44,371 bases of DNA, from the NCBI GenBank assembly GCA_015057365.1, contig SVEN01000020.1:1-44371 (forward strand). Direction: 5' to 3'. The DNA is from Lachnospiraceae bacterium (GTDB lineage: Bacteria; Bacillota; Clostridia; Lachnospirales; Lachnospiraceae). This document shows, piece by piece, positions 36,253 to 44,371 of the stretch (position 1 is its first letter; each line of letters starts with the position of its first letter). The notes beneath the pieces were generated by a model that worked only from the letters and a program-made list of their open reading frames with translations, had not been told where the DNA came from and ran no database searches. The position numbers and the translations under genes were made by a program.

Positions 36253-38202
36253 CTATTTCATATGGAGAATCAAGGTAGTGTTTTTCTTTACCTCTTCTCC
36301 GGCCTCCGGGAACTGCTCCGTCACTGTTTCCCCGTCCCCGGAATAATAAACATCTCCGATTTCATAAGCCTTTAACAGCTTTTTCACTTCTTCCTTTGTC
36401 ATTCCTACCAGATTCGGTACCGGGAACGTCCCCACACCGTCAAGTTTTAACTCATCCTCGGAATACACAGGCTCAATACCAAGATACGGAAGCACTTCGT
36501 CAAATACCTCCGCAATCACAGGCGCCGCAATGGTTCCCCCGTAATAAATCCCTTCCGGTTCATCAATCAGCACCAGCGCAATCACCTGGGGATTTTCCGC
36601 CGGAGCAAAGCCCAAAAAAGAAGAAATATACTGATTGGAGCTTCGCGGAAGTTTCTCGGAAGTAGCAGTCTTTCCGCCGATACGAAATCCCGGAAGATAG
36701 GCCCGCTTTCCTGTCCCGTCATGCACCACCGCTTCTAAAAGCGTCTTCATGGTTTCACAGGTTTTTTCGGAAACAATCCCTGTCTTTCCGCTGTACTCAT
36801 AGGTTTTCACCGTATTCTCTTCCGTATTCTTTGCATACATTCCGAAATGAGGCGTAATCTGATTTCCTCCGTTGATTACGGTACTGACCGCCGAAAGCAA
36901 CTGCATCGGCGTAATCTGAAAAGACTGTCCGAAAGATATGGTGGCCAACTCCACTGCCTTTACATTCTCCGTCTTATGCATGATAGAGGATGCTTCCCCC
37001 GGCAAATCAATGCCGGTTTTTTTCATCAACCCAAGCTTTTCAAACGTCTCATATAATCCGTCGATTCCCACCCTTGCTCCGATTTCCATAAACACCGGAT
37101 TGCAGGAATTCTTAATCCCGTCCACAAAGGTCTCACTTCCGTGTCCCCCCACCTTATGACAATGAATCGTTCTGTCTTCCACAATCTTGTAGCCCGGACA
37201 ATAGAAATTATCCGATACCGATACCTTGGCAAACTCGAAAGCCGCGGTGGCTGTTATAATCTTAAATGTGGAACCCGGCTCGTAAGTATCACTGATGCAG
37301 GGATTTCTCCACATTTGATTCAGTAATGTATTCTTTTCTTTAGACGACACCTCCGAAGAGGTTGCCTTTGCGGCATATTCCGTATTTAATGTATACGGAT
37401 CGTTTAAATCAAATTCCGGTACATTGGCCATAGCGTAAATTTCGCCATTTTGCGGATTCATCAAAATCATACTGACATGATTGGCATTTTTTGCCTCCAA
37501 TACCTTCATGGCCGCCTGTTCCGCATACCGTTGGATATTCACATCCAGACTAACGGTCAGAGAATTCCCCGCCACCGGTTCCTGTCTGTTTTCGGCCGCA
37601 TTGGGTATCTCGGTCCCGTGAGCCGTAGTCAATGTCAAAATCTTCCCGGGAATACCTGAAAGCATAGAGTCGTACTTAACTTCAAGACCGATAATTCCCT
37701 GATTATCTCCGCCGGTAAAGCCGATTACTCTGGACGCCAGCGTACCGAAAGGATAATACCGCTTATAATCCTCGTCCACCATGACACCGTCAAGCTCAAA
37801 GCTCCGCAAATAATCCGCGGTTTCCTTATCTACATTGGCTTTAATCCGCTCGATAGAAGACACCTTTTCCACACGTTTGCGTACCGTTTCCTCCGAAAGC
37901 CCCAGTACTTCGCACAATACGGAAATCACCCGTTCCGGATCCGTTATCTGGCTATGAATGACCGACACGGTACATACCGGCTTATTATCTGCCAAAACAA
38001 CACCGTTTCTGTCGTAAATAATACCGCGGGCCGCTTTGATACTTCGCTCCCGTTCATGCAGTTCCTGCGCCTGTACCGCATACTCCTCCGAATGAAGAAT
38101 CATCAGATACACCAGTCTCCCCATCAGCCCCAGCGTCGCCGCAAACAACATGCCTATTACCAATAACGCCGTTTTCCTTTGTTTGGTCGAAATCTGCTTC
38201 AT
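36253..38202 (-). CDS. Class B penicillin-binding protein with PASTA domain (SpoVD-like)
   Basis: 649 residues from the ATG at 38202 (GGAG just upstream; an in-frame TTG at 38214 is less likely). One N-terminal membrane helix (about 10-34), a PBP dimerisation domain starting with RGIIYDRNGVVLA, a transpeptidase domain and a C-terminal PASTA domain from about residue 585 (FPVPNLVGMTKEEVKKLLKAY). Active-site motifs are STFK (Ser311, Lys314), SCN (366-368) and KTAT (511-514), where the usual Gly of KTG is Ala. The PASTA domain and sporulation genes nearby favour SpoVD, the spore-cortex PBP, but a vegetative division role is not excluded. It is a paralogue of the PBP encoded just before it. Confidence 0.92.
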   Translation of the reverse strand: MKQISTKQRKTALLVIGMLFAATLGLMGRLVYLMILHSEEYAVQAQELHERERSIKAARGIIYDRNGVVLADNKPVCTVSVIHSQITDPERVISVLCEVLGLSEETVRKRVEKVSSIERIKANVDKETADYLRSFELDGVMVDEDYKRYYPFGTLASRVIGFTGGDNQGIIGLEVKYDSMLSGIPGKILTLTTAHGTEIPNAAENRQEPVAGNSLTVSLDVNIQRYAEQAAMKVLEAKNANHVSMILMNPQNGEIYAMANVPEFDLNDPYTLNTEYAAKATSSEVSSKEKNTLLNQMWRNPCISDTYEPGSTFKIITATAAFEFAKVSVSDNFYCPGYKIVEDRTIHCHKVGGHGSETFVDGIKNSCNPVFMEIGARVGIDGLYETFEKLGLMKKTGIDLPGEASSIMHKTENVKAVELATISFGQSFQITPMQLLSAVSTVINGGNQITPHFGMYAKNTEENTVKTYEYSGKTGIVSEKTCETMKTLLEAVVHDGTGKRAYLPGFRIGGKTATSEKLPRSSNQYISSFLGFAPAENPQVIALVLIDEPEGIYYGGTIAAPVIAEVFDEVLPYLGIEPVYSEDELKLDGVGTFPVPNLVGMTKEEVKKLLKAYEIGDVYYSGDGETVTEQFPEAGEEVKKNTTLILHMK

Positions 38203-38244
38203 GGTACTCCGCAAAATGTTTTTATAATCTTATGCGAAGGATAC

Positions 38245-40209
38245 CTATTCCATGTCATCCGGGATAGCCTGCATATTGCTTTCATTCATATCCGGATCGT
38301 ATACCACGCCGGTATCGCCGATTTCACCGATTTGCATCTCTACATCTTCTTCATCGATGACAAAGCTCGGATACTTAATCGCCCCATCCGGGTATATCTT
38401 CAAATACGGCAGCGACTCTTCTAATATATCCGCCGCAAGCGCCGATGCAATGGACGCCCTGCTCTGCAACTCTTCATCGTCAGCCTCGTCTACTACTACA
38501 TAAATCATTACCTGCGGATTATCCGCCGGCGCACATCCGATAAAGGATACCAGATACTTTCCTTCACTTCTCGGAAGTTTCTGGGCCGTACCGGTCTTTC
38601 CTCCGATCAGATACCCTTCCAGTTTTGCTGCGGTTGCGGTTCCTTCCTGTACGGTCAGATAAAACGCATCCCTCAAAAATTCGGAGGTTTCCTCCGAAAC
38701 GGTACTGCAAACTACTTTCGGCTCAATCTTTTCGATTACCACACCGTCCGCATTCCGGATTTCCTTTACAACATGCGGTTCGTAATAAATGCCCCCGTTT
38801 ACCATGGAAGAAAAGGCAGACCCCAGCTGAATCATGGTAGTATTAAAGGACATGCCGAAACTTGCGGTAGCAAGCTCGGTTTCGTTTAACTGCGCCTCTT
38901 CCATCAAAATACCCGGAACTTCACCCGGCAAATCCACCCCGGTCAACTGTCCGAATAAAAATCTGCGTTGATAGCCCGCAAAGACCTCTCTTCCTTCCCG
39001 CTTTGCCACCTCCATCAAAACATCGTTACAGGAGTGCATAATACTCTGGGCTGCATTAATCATGCCGTGTCCCCATTTGTTATGACAGGAAATAAAATAG
39101 TTTGCCACCTGTTCGCCGCCGTTACACAAAAAAGTCTCCGATGTATCAATAATCGTCTCTTCCAAAGCCGCCGCAATCGTAAACGGTTTAAACGTAGACC
39201 CCGGCTCATAGGAGTCACTGATACAAAAGTTTCTCCATACCTTGTACAAGGCCTCCAGATAAGTATCGTTATCCATCGCCGCAATTTCTTCCTCGGAATA
39301 CCATTCGGAAAGACTACGCGGATTATTTAAGTCATAACTGTAATTGGACTGCATCGCCAGCACTTCACCGGTATTGACCTCCATCATTATCACACCCACA
39401 TTTTTCGCACCGATTTCATCCAAAAATGCTTCTGTGTGCTTCTGTACGATTCTTTGCAAATTCGCATCGATGGTGGAAACAATAATTTGACCGTCCTGCG
39501 CCGGAACAGTTTCCTGCTGGACATTCAAATCCGCATCATAGTAATCATATACTCTTCCGTTAATACCGGATAATTCACTGTTATACTGCTGCTCGATTCC
39601 GTAGGTGCCGTCCCCGTCTGCTTTTGCAAACCCCAGCACATGGGACGCCAACGTTCCGAAAGGATAGGTGCGCAAATACTCTTCTTCAAAAGTTACACCG
39701 AGAATCTTTCCCTTATCCTTATTCTCGGAACCGTCCGCTTCCTTCGGCAAATTCTTCTCATATTCTTCAAACTGTATCTTTTCTTCGTAAGTCATATACT
39801 TACGCAGACGATAATATGCACTGTCTTTACGTTCCTCCAGCAACGCACGCAACTCTGCTTCTCCGTATCCGTATACATTGCATAACGCACGAATGGTAGG
39901 CTCAATACTCTCCTCGTTGTTCAAAATCAACCTGGAGTCTAAAATGAGGTGATATACTTTCTCGCTCTTTGCCAGTACGGTTCCGTTCCGATCGAGAATA
40001 TCTCCCCTTTTGTACTGCAACACAGTGTCCGTTCCGGTCTTTTGAGACAACGATGCCTTTGCATAGCTCGTATTGCTTCCCACCAAAACCACTCGTATCA
40101 TAATAACCAAAATACCCACAAGAAACAGGCAAAATACAACCCACAATGTCGCCTGCATTTTGCCTGTCATTCTCTTACGTTTTTTCTTTCTCTTTTCACC
40201 CTGTTCCAT
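38245..40209 (-). CDS. Class B penicillin-binding protein (FtsI/PBP2-like)
   Basis: 654 residues. Cytoplasmic basic tail, a membrane helix at about 19-43, dimerisation domain beginning RGDILDRNGTVLAKS, then the transpeptidase with STFK (Ser338, Lys341), SCN (393-395) and KTGT (538-541), all intact. There is no PASTA domain. The C-terminus is acidic (DMNESNMQAIPDDME). Position right after the ftsL-like gene is that of ftsI, so septal crosslinking is the likely job. AGGAGC lies seven bases before the ATG. Confidence 0.92.
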   Translation of the reverse strand: MEQGEKRKKKRKRMTGKMQATLWVVFCLFLVGILVIMIRVVLVGSNTSYAKASLSQKTGTDTVLQYKRGDILDRNGTVLAKSEKVYHLILDSRLILNNEESIEPTIRALCNVYGYGEAELRALLEERKDSAYYRLRKYMTYEEKIQFEEYEKNLPKEADGSENKDKGKILGVTFEEEYLRTYPFGTLASHVLGFAKADGDGTYGIEQQYNSELSGINGRVYDYYDADLNVQQETVPAQDGQIIVSTIDANLQRIVQKHTEAFLDEIGAKNVGVIMMEVNTGEVLAMQSNYSYDLNNPRSLSEWYSEEEIAAMDNDTYLEALYKVWRNFCISDSYEPGSTFKPFTIAAALEETIIDTSETFLCNGGEQVANYFISCHNKWGHGMINAAQSIMHSCNDVLMEVAKREGREVFAGYQRRFLFGQLTGVDLPGEVPGILMEEAQLNETELATASFGMSFNTTMIQLGSAFSSMVNGGIYYEPHVVKEIRNADGVVIEKIEPKVVCSTVSEETSEFLRDAFYLTVQEGTATAAKLEGYLIGGKTGTAQKLPRSEGKYLVSFIGCAPADNPQVMIYVVVDEADDEELQSRASIASALAADILEESLPYLKIYPDGAIKYPSFVIDEEDVEMQIGEIGDTGVVYDPDMNESNMQAIPDDME

Positions 40210-40218
40210 GCACTGCTC

Positions 40219-40686
40219 CTACTCCGGAATATCCTGATACTGTATTACATGTCCCTGCTCAGTAGACTTATATGTAATCACTTCGTTCTGATTCGGATAT
40301 ACCATACCAAGCTCGCCGATTGCTGTCATATAAACCTCTTCCCAGTTAACCTGTCCGTTCAAACCATCCTCCAGTGCGGCATTCTCGGCCTTAACGGTAT
40401 CCAGCTGTTGCTCCAGCACCATGATATCCCGCTCCAGCTGCACGATGTTACCCTGCACCTGAAGATAATTATAACACAAGTAAAGCGTAATTGCCATAGC
40501 TGCAACCAAAAGTGTCATAGAAAGAAAATCTATTCCGTGACTCATCTTCGGTGCATGCTTTTGCTGTTCCGCTACGCGCGGACGTGATACCTGCTCTCTT
40601 TCATAATCCGGTACCACCTGCAACTGTCGTGCCGCCGTACCGTCTACCATATAACCTCTGTTAGAATACTTGTCTCTTGCATCCAT
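40219..40686 (-). CDS. FtsL-like small division protein
   Basis: 155 residues from the ATG at 40686, which has AAGGAGG seven bases upstream. One membrane helix (about 58-78, SMTLLVAAMAITLYLCYNYL) is followed by a short extracellular coiled coil (GNIVQLERDIMVLEQQLDTVKAENAAL), the FtsL/DivIC layout. Sequence in this family is poorly conserved, so the call rests on topology and on the position between rsmH and the PBP. A long in-frame reading to 40854 lies inside rsmH and is not credible. Confidence 0.82.
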   Translation of the reverse strand: MDARDKYSNRGYMVDGTAARQLQVVPDYEREQVSRPRVAEQQKHAPKMSHGIDFLSMTLLVAAMAITLYLCYNYLQVQGNIVQLERDIMVLEQQLDTVKAENAALEDGLNGQVNWEEVYMTAIGELGMVYPNQNEVITYKSTEQGHVIQYQDIPE

Positions 40687-40702
40687 GCAGACTCCTCCTT
40701 CA

Positions 40703-41653
40703 CTAATTGCGTTCAAACACCCGCAATTTTGCACTCTTTGCTCTTTTGTTCTCTTCACATTCTTTTTCACTCGGTAAAATCGGCTTCCGTGTAATAACGG
40801 TTCCTGCAGACTTCTTTCCGCATACACATACAGGAAAGCTCGGCGGACACTCACACGGATTCTCTCTCTTTTTGAATCCGGACTTTACAATCCGGTCCTC
40901 CAGAGAATGGAATGTAATAATACATAATCTTCCGTTTTCTTCCAGCAAATCAATCATGTCGTCAAGCGTATTCTGAAGCACTCTCAGCTCTCCGTTAAGT
41001 TCAATACGAATTGCCTGAAAAGTACGCTTCGACGGATGTCCCAGATTCTTTTGAATCTTCATCGGAATTGCTGCCCGAATCGCCTCGTTTAGATCACCGC
41101 AGGTAACAAGCTCCTTCTTCTCCCTGCGCATCACAATGTGCTTTGCTATATTTTTCGCAAAAGGGTCTTCTCCGTAATCTTTGATAATCCGGAAAAGCTC
41201 CTTCTCACTGTAACCGTTTACAATATCCTTTGCGGTCATTTCCATACGGTTGTCCATCCGCATATCAAGCGGTGCATCTTCTTCCCTGTAAGAAAAACCG
41301 CGTTCTGCGGTATCCAACTGATAAGACGAAACTCCCAGGTCAAGTAAAATACCGCTTACCTTTTCAATTCCAAGGTCCTGTAATACCGTCTTTATTTCAC
41401 TGTAGTTACTCCGTACCACCTTTGCAAAAGGATACTTAGAAAGACGTTCACTTGCCACGGCAATGGCATCCGCATCCTGATCGATTCCGACAAAAGAACC
41501 GCCCTTTAAACGCTTACAAACCTCTCCGGCATGTCCCGCACCTCCTAAGGTGCCGTCCACATAGATTCCGTCCTCCCGTATATTTAACTGCTCCAGTACC
41601 TCATCCAGTAATACCGACTTGTGCCGGAATACAATTTCCTGTTCGTTTGCCAT
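40703..41653 (-). CDS. rsmH: 16S rRNA (cytosine(1402)-N4)-methyltransferase RsmH
   Basis: RsmH methylates N4 of C1402 in 16S rRNA with SAM. Diagnostic blocks are [25 protein letters not shown] (SAM-binding loop), [37 protein letters not shown] and [11 protein letters not shown]. 316 residues is typical. AGGTGA lies six bases before the ATG. Second gene of the dcw cluster, as usual. Confidence 0.97.
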   Translation of the reverse strand: MANEQEIVFRHKSVLLDEVLEQLNIREDGIYVDGTLGGAGHAGEVCKRLKGGSFVGIDQDADAIAVASERLSKYPFAKVVRSNYSEIKTVLQDLGIEKVSGILLDLGVSSYQLDTAERGFSYREEDAPLDMRMDNRMEMTAKDIVNGYSEKELFRIIKDYGEDPFAKNIAKHIVMRREKKELVTCGDLNEAIRAAIPMKIQKNLGHPSKRTFQAIRIELNGELRVLQNTLDDMIDLLEENGRLCIITFHSLEDRIVKSGFKKRENPCECPPSFPVCVCGKKSAGTVITRKPILPSEKECEENKRAKSAKLRVFERN

Positions 41654-41673
41654 TCGGTATCACCTGTCCTCTC

Positions 41674-42102
41674 CTAAAAGTTAATTCCGTACTGTGCCAT
41701 ATTCTCTGCCACATCTTCCATGTTGCCGTCGCCCTCGATTTCTTCCCAGCGTTCTTTACTCCAAAGCTCGATTTTCGAAAGCACACCTACAAGTACTACA
41801 TCCTTTGTCAGTCCGGCCTGCTCCCTGAGCTTTCCCGGAATCAGAAATCTCCCCTGCTTGTCCACGTCTACCTCTGCGGCTCCCGCCATGAAGTGACGCT
41901 GTAACTGACGACCTTCTTTCGTGCCCGGCAAAGTTCTCAGCCTGTCCACAAACTGTTCCCACTCTCCCATGGGATAAGCGAACAGGCAGCCGTCCAAGCC
42001 CAGGGTAAGAATAAAACGCTCTCCAAGCTCCTCACGGAACTTAGCCGGAACAATCATACGCCCCTTCGGGTCTAATGTATGATCATACTCTCCCATGAAC
42101 AT
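41674..42102 (-). CDS. mraZ: Transcriptional regulator MraZ
   Basis: 142 residues from the ATG at 42102 (GGTGA five bases upstream; MFMGEYDHTLDPKGRMIVP). Two AbrB-like half repeats each show the DxKGR motif: DPKGRMIVPAKFRE and DKQGRFLIPGKLRE. MraZ forms rings and binds tandem repeats in its own promoter, repressing the dcw operon in E. coli and activating in some Mollicutes. A matching array of repeats lies directly upstream here. A longer frame to 42195 would run through these repeats and is rejected. Confidence 0.95.
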   Translation of the reverse strand: MFMGEYDHTLDPKGRMIVPAKFREELGERFILTLGLDGCLFAYPMGEWEQFVDRLRTLPGTKEGRQLQRHFMAGAAEVDVDKQGRFLIPGKLREQAGLTKDVVLVGVLSKIELWSKERWEEIEGDGNMEDVAENMAQYGINF

Positions 42103-42122
42103 GAAACTCACCGCCTTTCGCT

Positions 42123-42180
42123 CCACTTTATTCCACTTCTCTCCACTTCCCCCCACTTCTACCACCATTCTACTCCACTT
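42123..42180 (-). promoter_or_regulatory. MraZ operator: tandem 10-bp AAGTGG boxes
   Basis: Minus-strand AAGTGG occurs at 42128-42123, 42138-42133, 42148-42143 and 42158-42153 with exact 10-bp spacing. A degenerate TGGTGG stands at 42168-42163 and one more AAGTGG at 42180-42175, two bases out of phase. The period equals one helical turn, as expected for a ring-shaped regulator reading one face of DNA. MraZ of E. coli binds TGGGA boxes with the same 10-bp period. Confidence 0.85.
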
Positions 42181-42195
42181 TTTTGTTTTTTTCAA
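42167..42195 (-). promoter_or_regulatory. dcw cluster promoter upstream of mraZ
   Basis: Minus strand TTGAAA (42195-42190), 17-bp spacer, TAGAAT (42172-42167). One AAGTGG box lies in the spacer and the regular box array begins at the -10 and runs downstream, so MraZ bound there should block RNA polymerase. Confidence 0.75.
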
Positions 42196-42215
42196 CCCCT
42201 AAATGAAAAGATTTT

Positions 42216-42252
42216 CAAAAAAAGAAGAGCATTTAGTTCGCCTAAATGCTCT
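42216..42252 (-). terminator. Rho-independent terminator after lgt
   Basis: A perfect 11-bp stem (42242-42252 with 42226-42236) and five-base loop are followed on the minus strand by UCUUUUUUUG. It lies 18 bases after the lgt stop and insulates the dcw promoter. Confidence 0.9.
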
Positions 42253-42270
42253 AAAAAGGTCTTTCTGATA

Positions 42271-43119
42271 TTAATTTCCGTTAAAACGAATCTTTTTCAA
42301 CTTACTTTGCAAAGATATCTGCCGTATTTTCCCTGCGATAATTGTCAAAAGAATCACACCGGCTACCACAAAATTCACCGGAATGTCGGTTCCCCAAATA
42401 CAATAAGAATCCGCCCGGAAAAATTCCAATGCAAACATCTCTGTCGCCTGTAGCAACAAATACCCATAAAATACGGTACCGGTTTGCTTTAACTTTCGTG
42501 ACAGCACACAAAGCAGAGGAAATATCACCACGCTGCATACGATTCCGTAAATTGCCACGGGATGCATAGATACATATGTCACACCGTTTTCAAACATTCC
42601 GCCTTCCGCGTCGATACGTACGGAAAACAATCCGTCATATGCCTTTCCCAAAGGCTCCCGCATAAACGCACATCCTCCCCATACAAAAGGAGTAGCCGCA
42701 GCGGCACCGAGACAAAGCACATCCGCGCTCAGCAAAAAATCCGCATCCTTCTTGCGACAATATCCTCGTACGGCAAACCACGCACCGAACAGTGCTCCGA
42801 AATAAGAAAGACCGCCGCTTCTGAAATTCAAAACCACCAACGGATGTTGCAAAAATGTCTGCCATTCAAACAAAATGTAAAACAACCGACCGCCGAACAA
42901 TGCCGCCACAATAGTCAGCGTAATCAATGTCAAATGTAATTCCGTATCATACTGCTTGCGACGGGTTATCTCCGTAATCACAAGAATCCCGATAAGCGCA
43001 GCAAGTACAAGGCATACACCGTAAAACGATATTGTAAATCCGAACAGAGAAACAGATTCCGGAATAAGAACGCTCTCGCTTTGTTCGGAAAAAAATACCT
43101 CTCCCGACCTCAGTGTCAT
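42271..43119 (-). CDS. lgt: Prolipoprotein diacylglyceryl transferase family protein (divergent)
   Basis: Lgt moves diacylglyceryl from phosphatidylglycerol to the lipobox Cys of prolipoproteins. 282 residues, about seven membrane segments. Conserved parts are GGRLFYILFEW (76-86), FRSGGLSYFGAL, MHPVAIYGI and LEFFRADSY (Arg235). The family signature GRxGNFxNxExxG, however, reads PFVWGGCAFMREPLG at 144-158: the Arg and Asn are missing while the later Glu and Gly remain. It may be a functional variant or a paralogue with changed activity. AGGTGA lies eight bases before the ATG. Confidence 0.8.
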   Translation of the reverse strand: MTLRSGEVFFSEQSESVLIPESVSLFGFTISFYGVCLVLAALIGILVITEITRRKQYDTELHLTLITLTIVAALFGGRLFYILFEWQTFLQHPLVVLNFRSGGLSYFGALFGAWFAVRGYCRKKDADFLLSADVLCLGAAAATPFVWGGCAFMREPLGKAYDGLFSVRIDAEGGMFENGVTYVSMHPVAIYGIVCSVVIFPLLCVLSRKLKQTGTVFYGYLLLQATEMFALEFFRADSYCIWGTDIPVNFVVAGVILLTIIAGKIRQISLQSKLKKIRFNGN

Positions 43120-43164
43120 TACGAAATCACCTGCCTTTCTCCGGACTTATCGTCACTCTGTAGC

Positions 43165-44262
43165 TTATACGTTAAAACGGAACAATACCACATCTCCGTC
43201 CTGTACTACATATTCTTTACCCTCGGAACGAACCAACCCCTTTTCCTTTGCTGCATTCATACTACCGCAATCAATGAGGTTCTGATAGCTGACCACCTCG
43301 GCACGAATAAATCCGCGCTCAAAGTCGGAATGAATCTTTCCGGCAGCCTGCGGTGCCTTGGTTCCTCTGGTAATCGTCCATGCCTTGGACTCCATCGGAC
43401 CTGCCGTCAGATAACTGATCAAACCTAAAATATTGTAACTTGCACGAATTAATTTCTCAAGACCGGACTCGGTAAGTCCTAAATCCTCAAGGAACATCTT
43501 CTTTTCTTCCTCATCAAGCTCAGCGATTTCCTGCTCGATCTGAGCACAGATTACAAACACTTCGGAACCTTCCTGTGCCGCAAAATCGCGTACCGCCTGT
43601 ACATATTCATTAGACGCACCATCATCCGCCAAATCATCTTCCTTAACATTTGCCGCATAAATCACAGACTTTGCGGTTAAAAGATTGTAGCTTGCCAAAA
43701 GCTCCGTCTCCTCATCATCCCCGCACGCAAAGGTCTTTGCCATATTACCGGCTTCCAGATGTGCCATAAGGCGCTTTATCATATCCTCTTCTTTTGCCAA
43801 TGCTTTATCGTTTCTGGCACCGCGGATAACTCTGGATAAACGGCGCTCCAATACTTCCAAATCGGAGAATACCAACTCAAGATTAATGGTTTCGATATCA
43901 CGAAGCGGATTTACGGAACCGTCTACATGAATAATATTGGTATCTTCAAAACAACGCACCACATGCACAATTGCATCTACTTCACGAATATTGGCAAGGA
44001 ACTGGTTACCGAGACCTTCTCCCTTGGATGCCCCCTTAACAAGACCCGCAATATCAACAAATTCCACAACCGCAGGAACCACACGCTCCGAATCATACAT
44101 CTTTCCCAGCACATCCAGACGCTCGTCCGGCACCGGTACGATACCTACATTCGGGTCAATGGTACAGAACGGATAATTGGCCGACTCCGCTCCCGCCTTG
44201 GTCAAAGAATTAAACAGCGTACTCTTTCCTACATTCGGAAGACCTACAATACCTAACTTCAT
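43165..44262 (-). CDS. ychF: Redox-regulated ATPase YchF (OLA1 family)
   Basis: 365 residues from the ATG at 44262, with AGGTGA eight bases upstream. The P-loop is GLPNVGKST and the switch region [20 protein letters not shown]. The nucleotide-specificity motif reads NVKE instead of NKxD, which gives this Obg-family protein its ATP preference. A helical insert and C-terminal TGS domain (ending [14 protein letters not shown]) complete the family layout. The protein binds ribosomes and responds to redox stress in E. coli; its precise role is unsettled. A GTG at 44274 is in frame but not needed. Confidence 0.96.
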   Translation of the reverse strand: MKLGIVGLPNVGKSTLFNSLTKAGAESANYPFCTIDPNVGIVPVPDERLDVLGKMYDSERVVPAVVEFVDIAGLVKGASKGEGLGNQFLANIREVDAIVHVVRCFEDTNIIHVDGSVNPLRDIETINLELVFSDLEVLERRLSRVIRGARNDKALAKEEDMIKRLMAHLEAGNMAKTFACGDDEETELLASYNLLTAKSVIYAANVKEDDLADDGASNEYVQAVRDFAAQEGSEVFVICAQIEQEIAELDEEEKKMFLEDLGLTESGLEKLIRASYNILGLISYLTAGPMESKAWTITRGTKAPQAAGKIHSDFERGFIRAEVVSYQNLIDCGSMNAAKEKGLVRSEGKEYVVQDGDVVLFRFNV

Positions 44263-44313
44263 TTTACTTATCACCTATTCGAAAATGCCTGCTTTCGCAT
44301 TTCCGCCTTTCTC

Positions 44314-44371
44314 TTATTCCTGTTGCATATTCTTACGCACTAATCTCTTGCTTCTATCATCAATAAATATC
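44314..44371 (-). CDS. Possible 3' end of an upstream gene (partial)
   Basis: A minus-strand frame enters from the right edge and codes for IFIDDRSKRLVRKNMQQE before a TAA at 44316-44314, 51 bases ahead of ychF. The charged ending is plausible for a protein C-terminus, but 18 codons are too few to identify a family or to exclude chance. Confidence 0.35.
   Translation of the reverse strand, partial: IFIDDRSKRLVRKNMQQE

Noticed and set aside
1-44371. tRNA, rRNA, insertion sequence, prophage or attachment site
   Set aside because: Read for cloverleaf-like segments, transposase motifs and flanking repeats; none found.

Overview
The window reads as a stretch of chromosome from a spore-forming Clostridia member, most likely a Lachnospiraceae-type bacterium. 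This rests on three things: the dcw cluster runs directly into spoIIGA-sigE-sigG, a DUF6273-type domain (common in that family) is present, and promoters are sigma-A-like with strong AGGAGG ribosome binding sites. Every gene I can support lies on the minus strand, so transcription runs from high to low coordinates. I saw no rRNA, tRNA, IS element, phage gene or CRISPR array, and no stretch over 300 bases without a gene.

From the right edge: a possible gene tail (44314-44371), ychF and a divergent lgt (42271-44262) ending in a strong terminator. Next comes the cell division and wall cluster (31565-42102): mraZ, rsmH, an ftsL-like gene, two class B PBPs (the second with a PASTA domain), ftsW, murA, ftsQ and ftsZ. 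It starts at a promoter overlaid by tandem 10-bp MraZ-type boxes, and mraY, murD, murF and murG are absent from it. The early sporulation genes spoIIGA, sigE and sigG follow (28881-31349), with a spoIIG-like promoter (21-bp spacer, upstream 0A box) and a 20-bp stem that can hide the sigG start codon.

A ten-gene Mrp/Mbh-type cation/proton antiporter operon (19577-28760) has its own promoter. It carries four NuoL/M/N-like subunits that all keep the key Glu/Lys residues, and has no hydrogenase or complex I peripheral genes. Then come an orphan cheX-like gene, a one-TM unknown protein and a YbhJ-type aconitase-family hydratase (15976-19435).

The least familiar part is 11547-15730. It holds two adjacent cell-surface genes, a membrane-anchored TSP3-repeat/VWA protein and a lipoprotein with a DUF6273-like tail. 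Both carry the same uncharacterised domain with a Cys...His...Asn/Asp layout that resembles a papain-fold peptidase. This is the best candidate for an undescribed system.

The left part (1292-11412) is a translation and RNA operon: rimP, nusA, rnpM, an L7Ae-like gene, infB, rbfA, nrnA, truB, ribF and a Na/Pi cotransporter. It is preceded by a leader hairpin resembling the NusA-responsive attenuator known from Bacillus, and ended by a terminator at 1241-1275. The window closes inside a gene for a secreted beta-helix-like protein (<1-1081).
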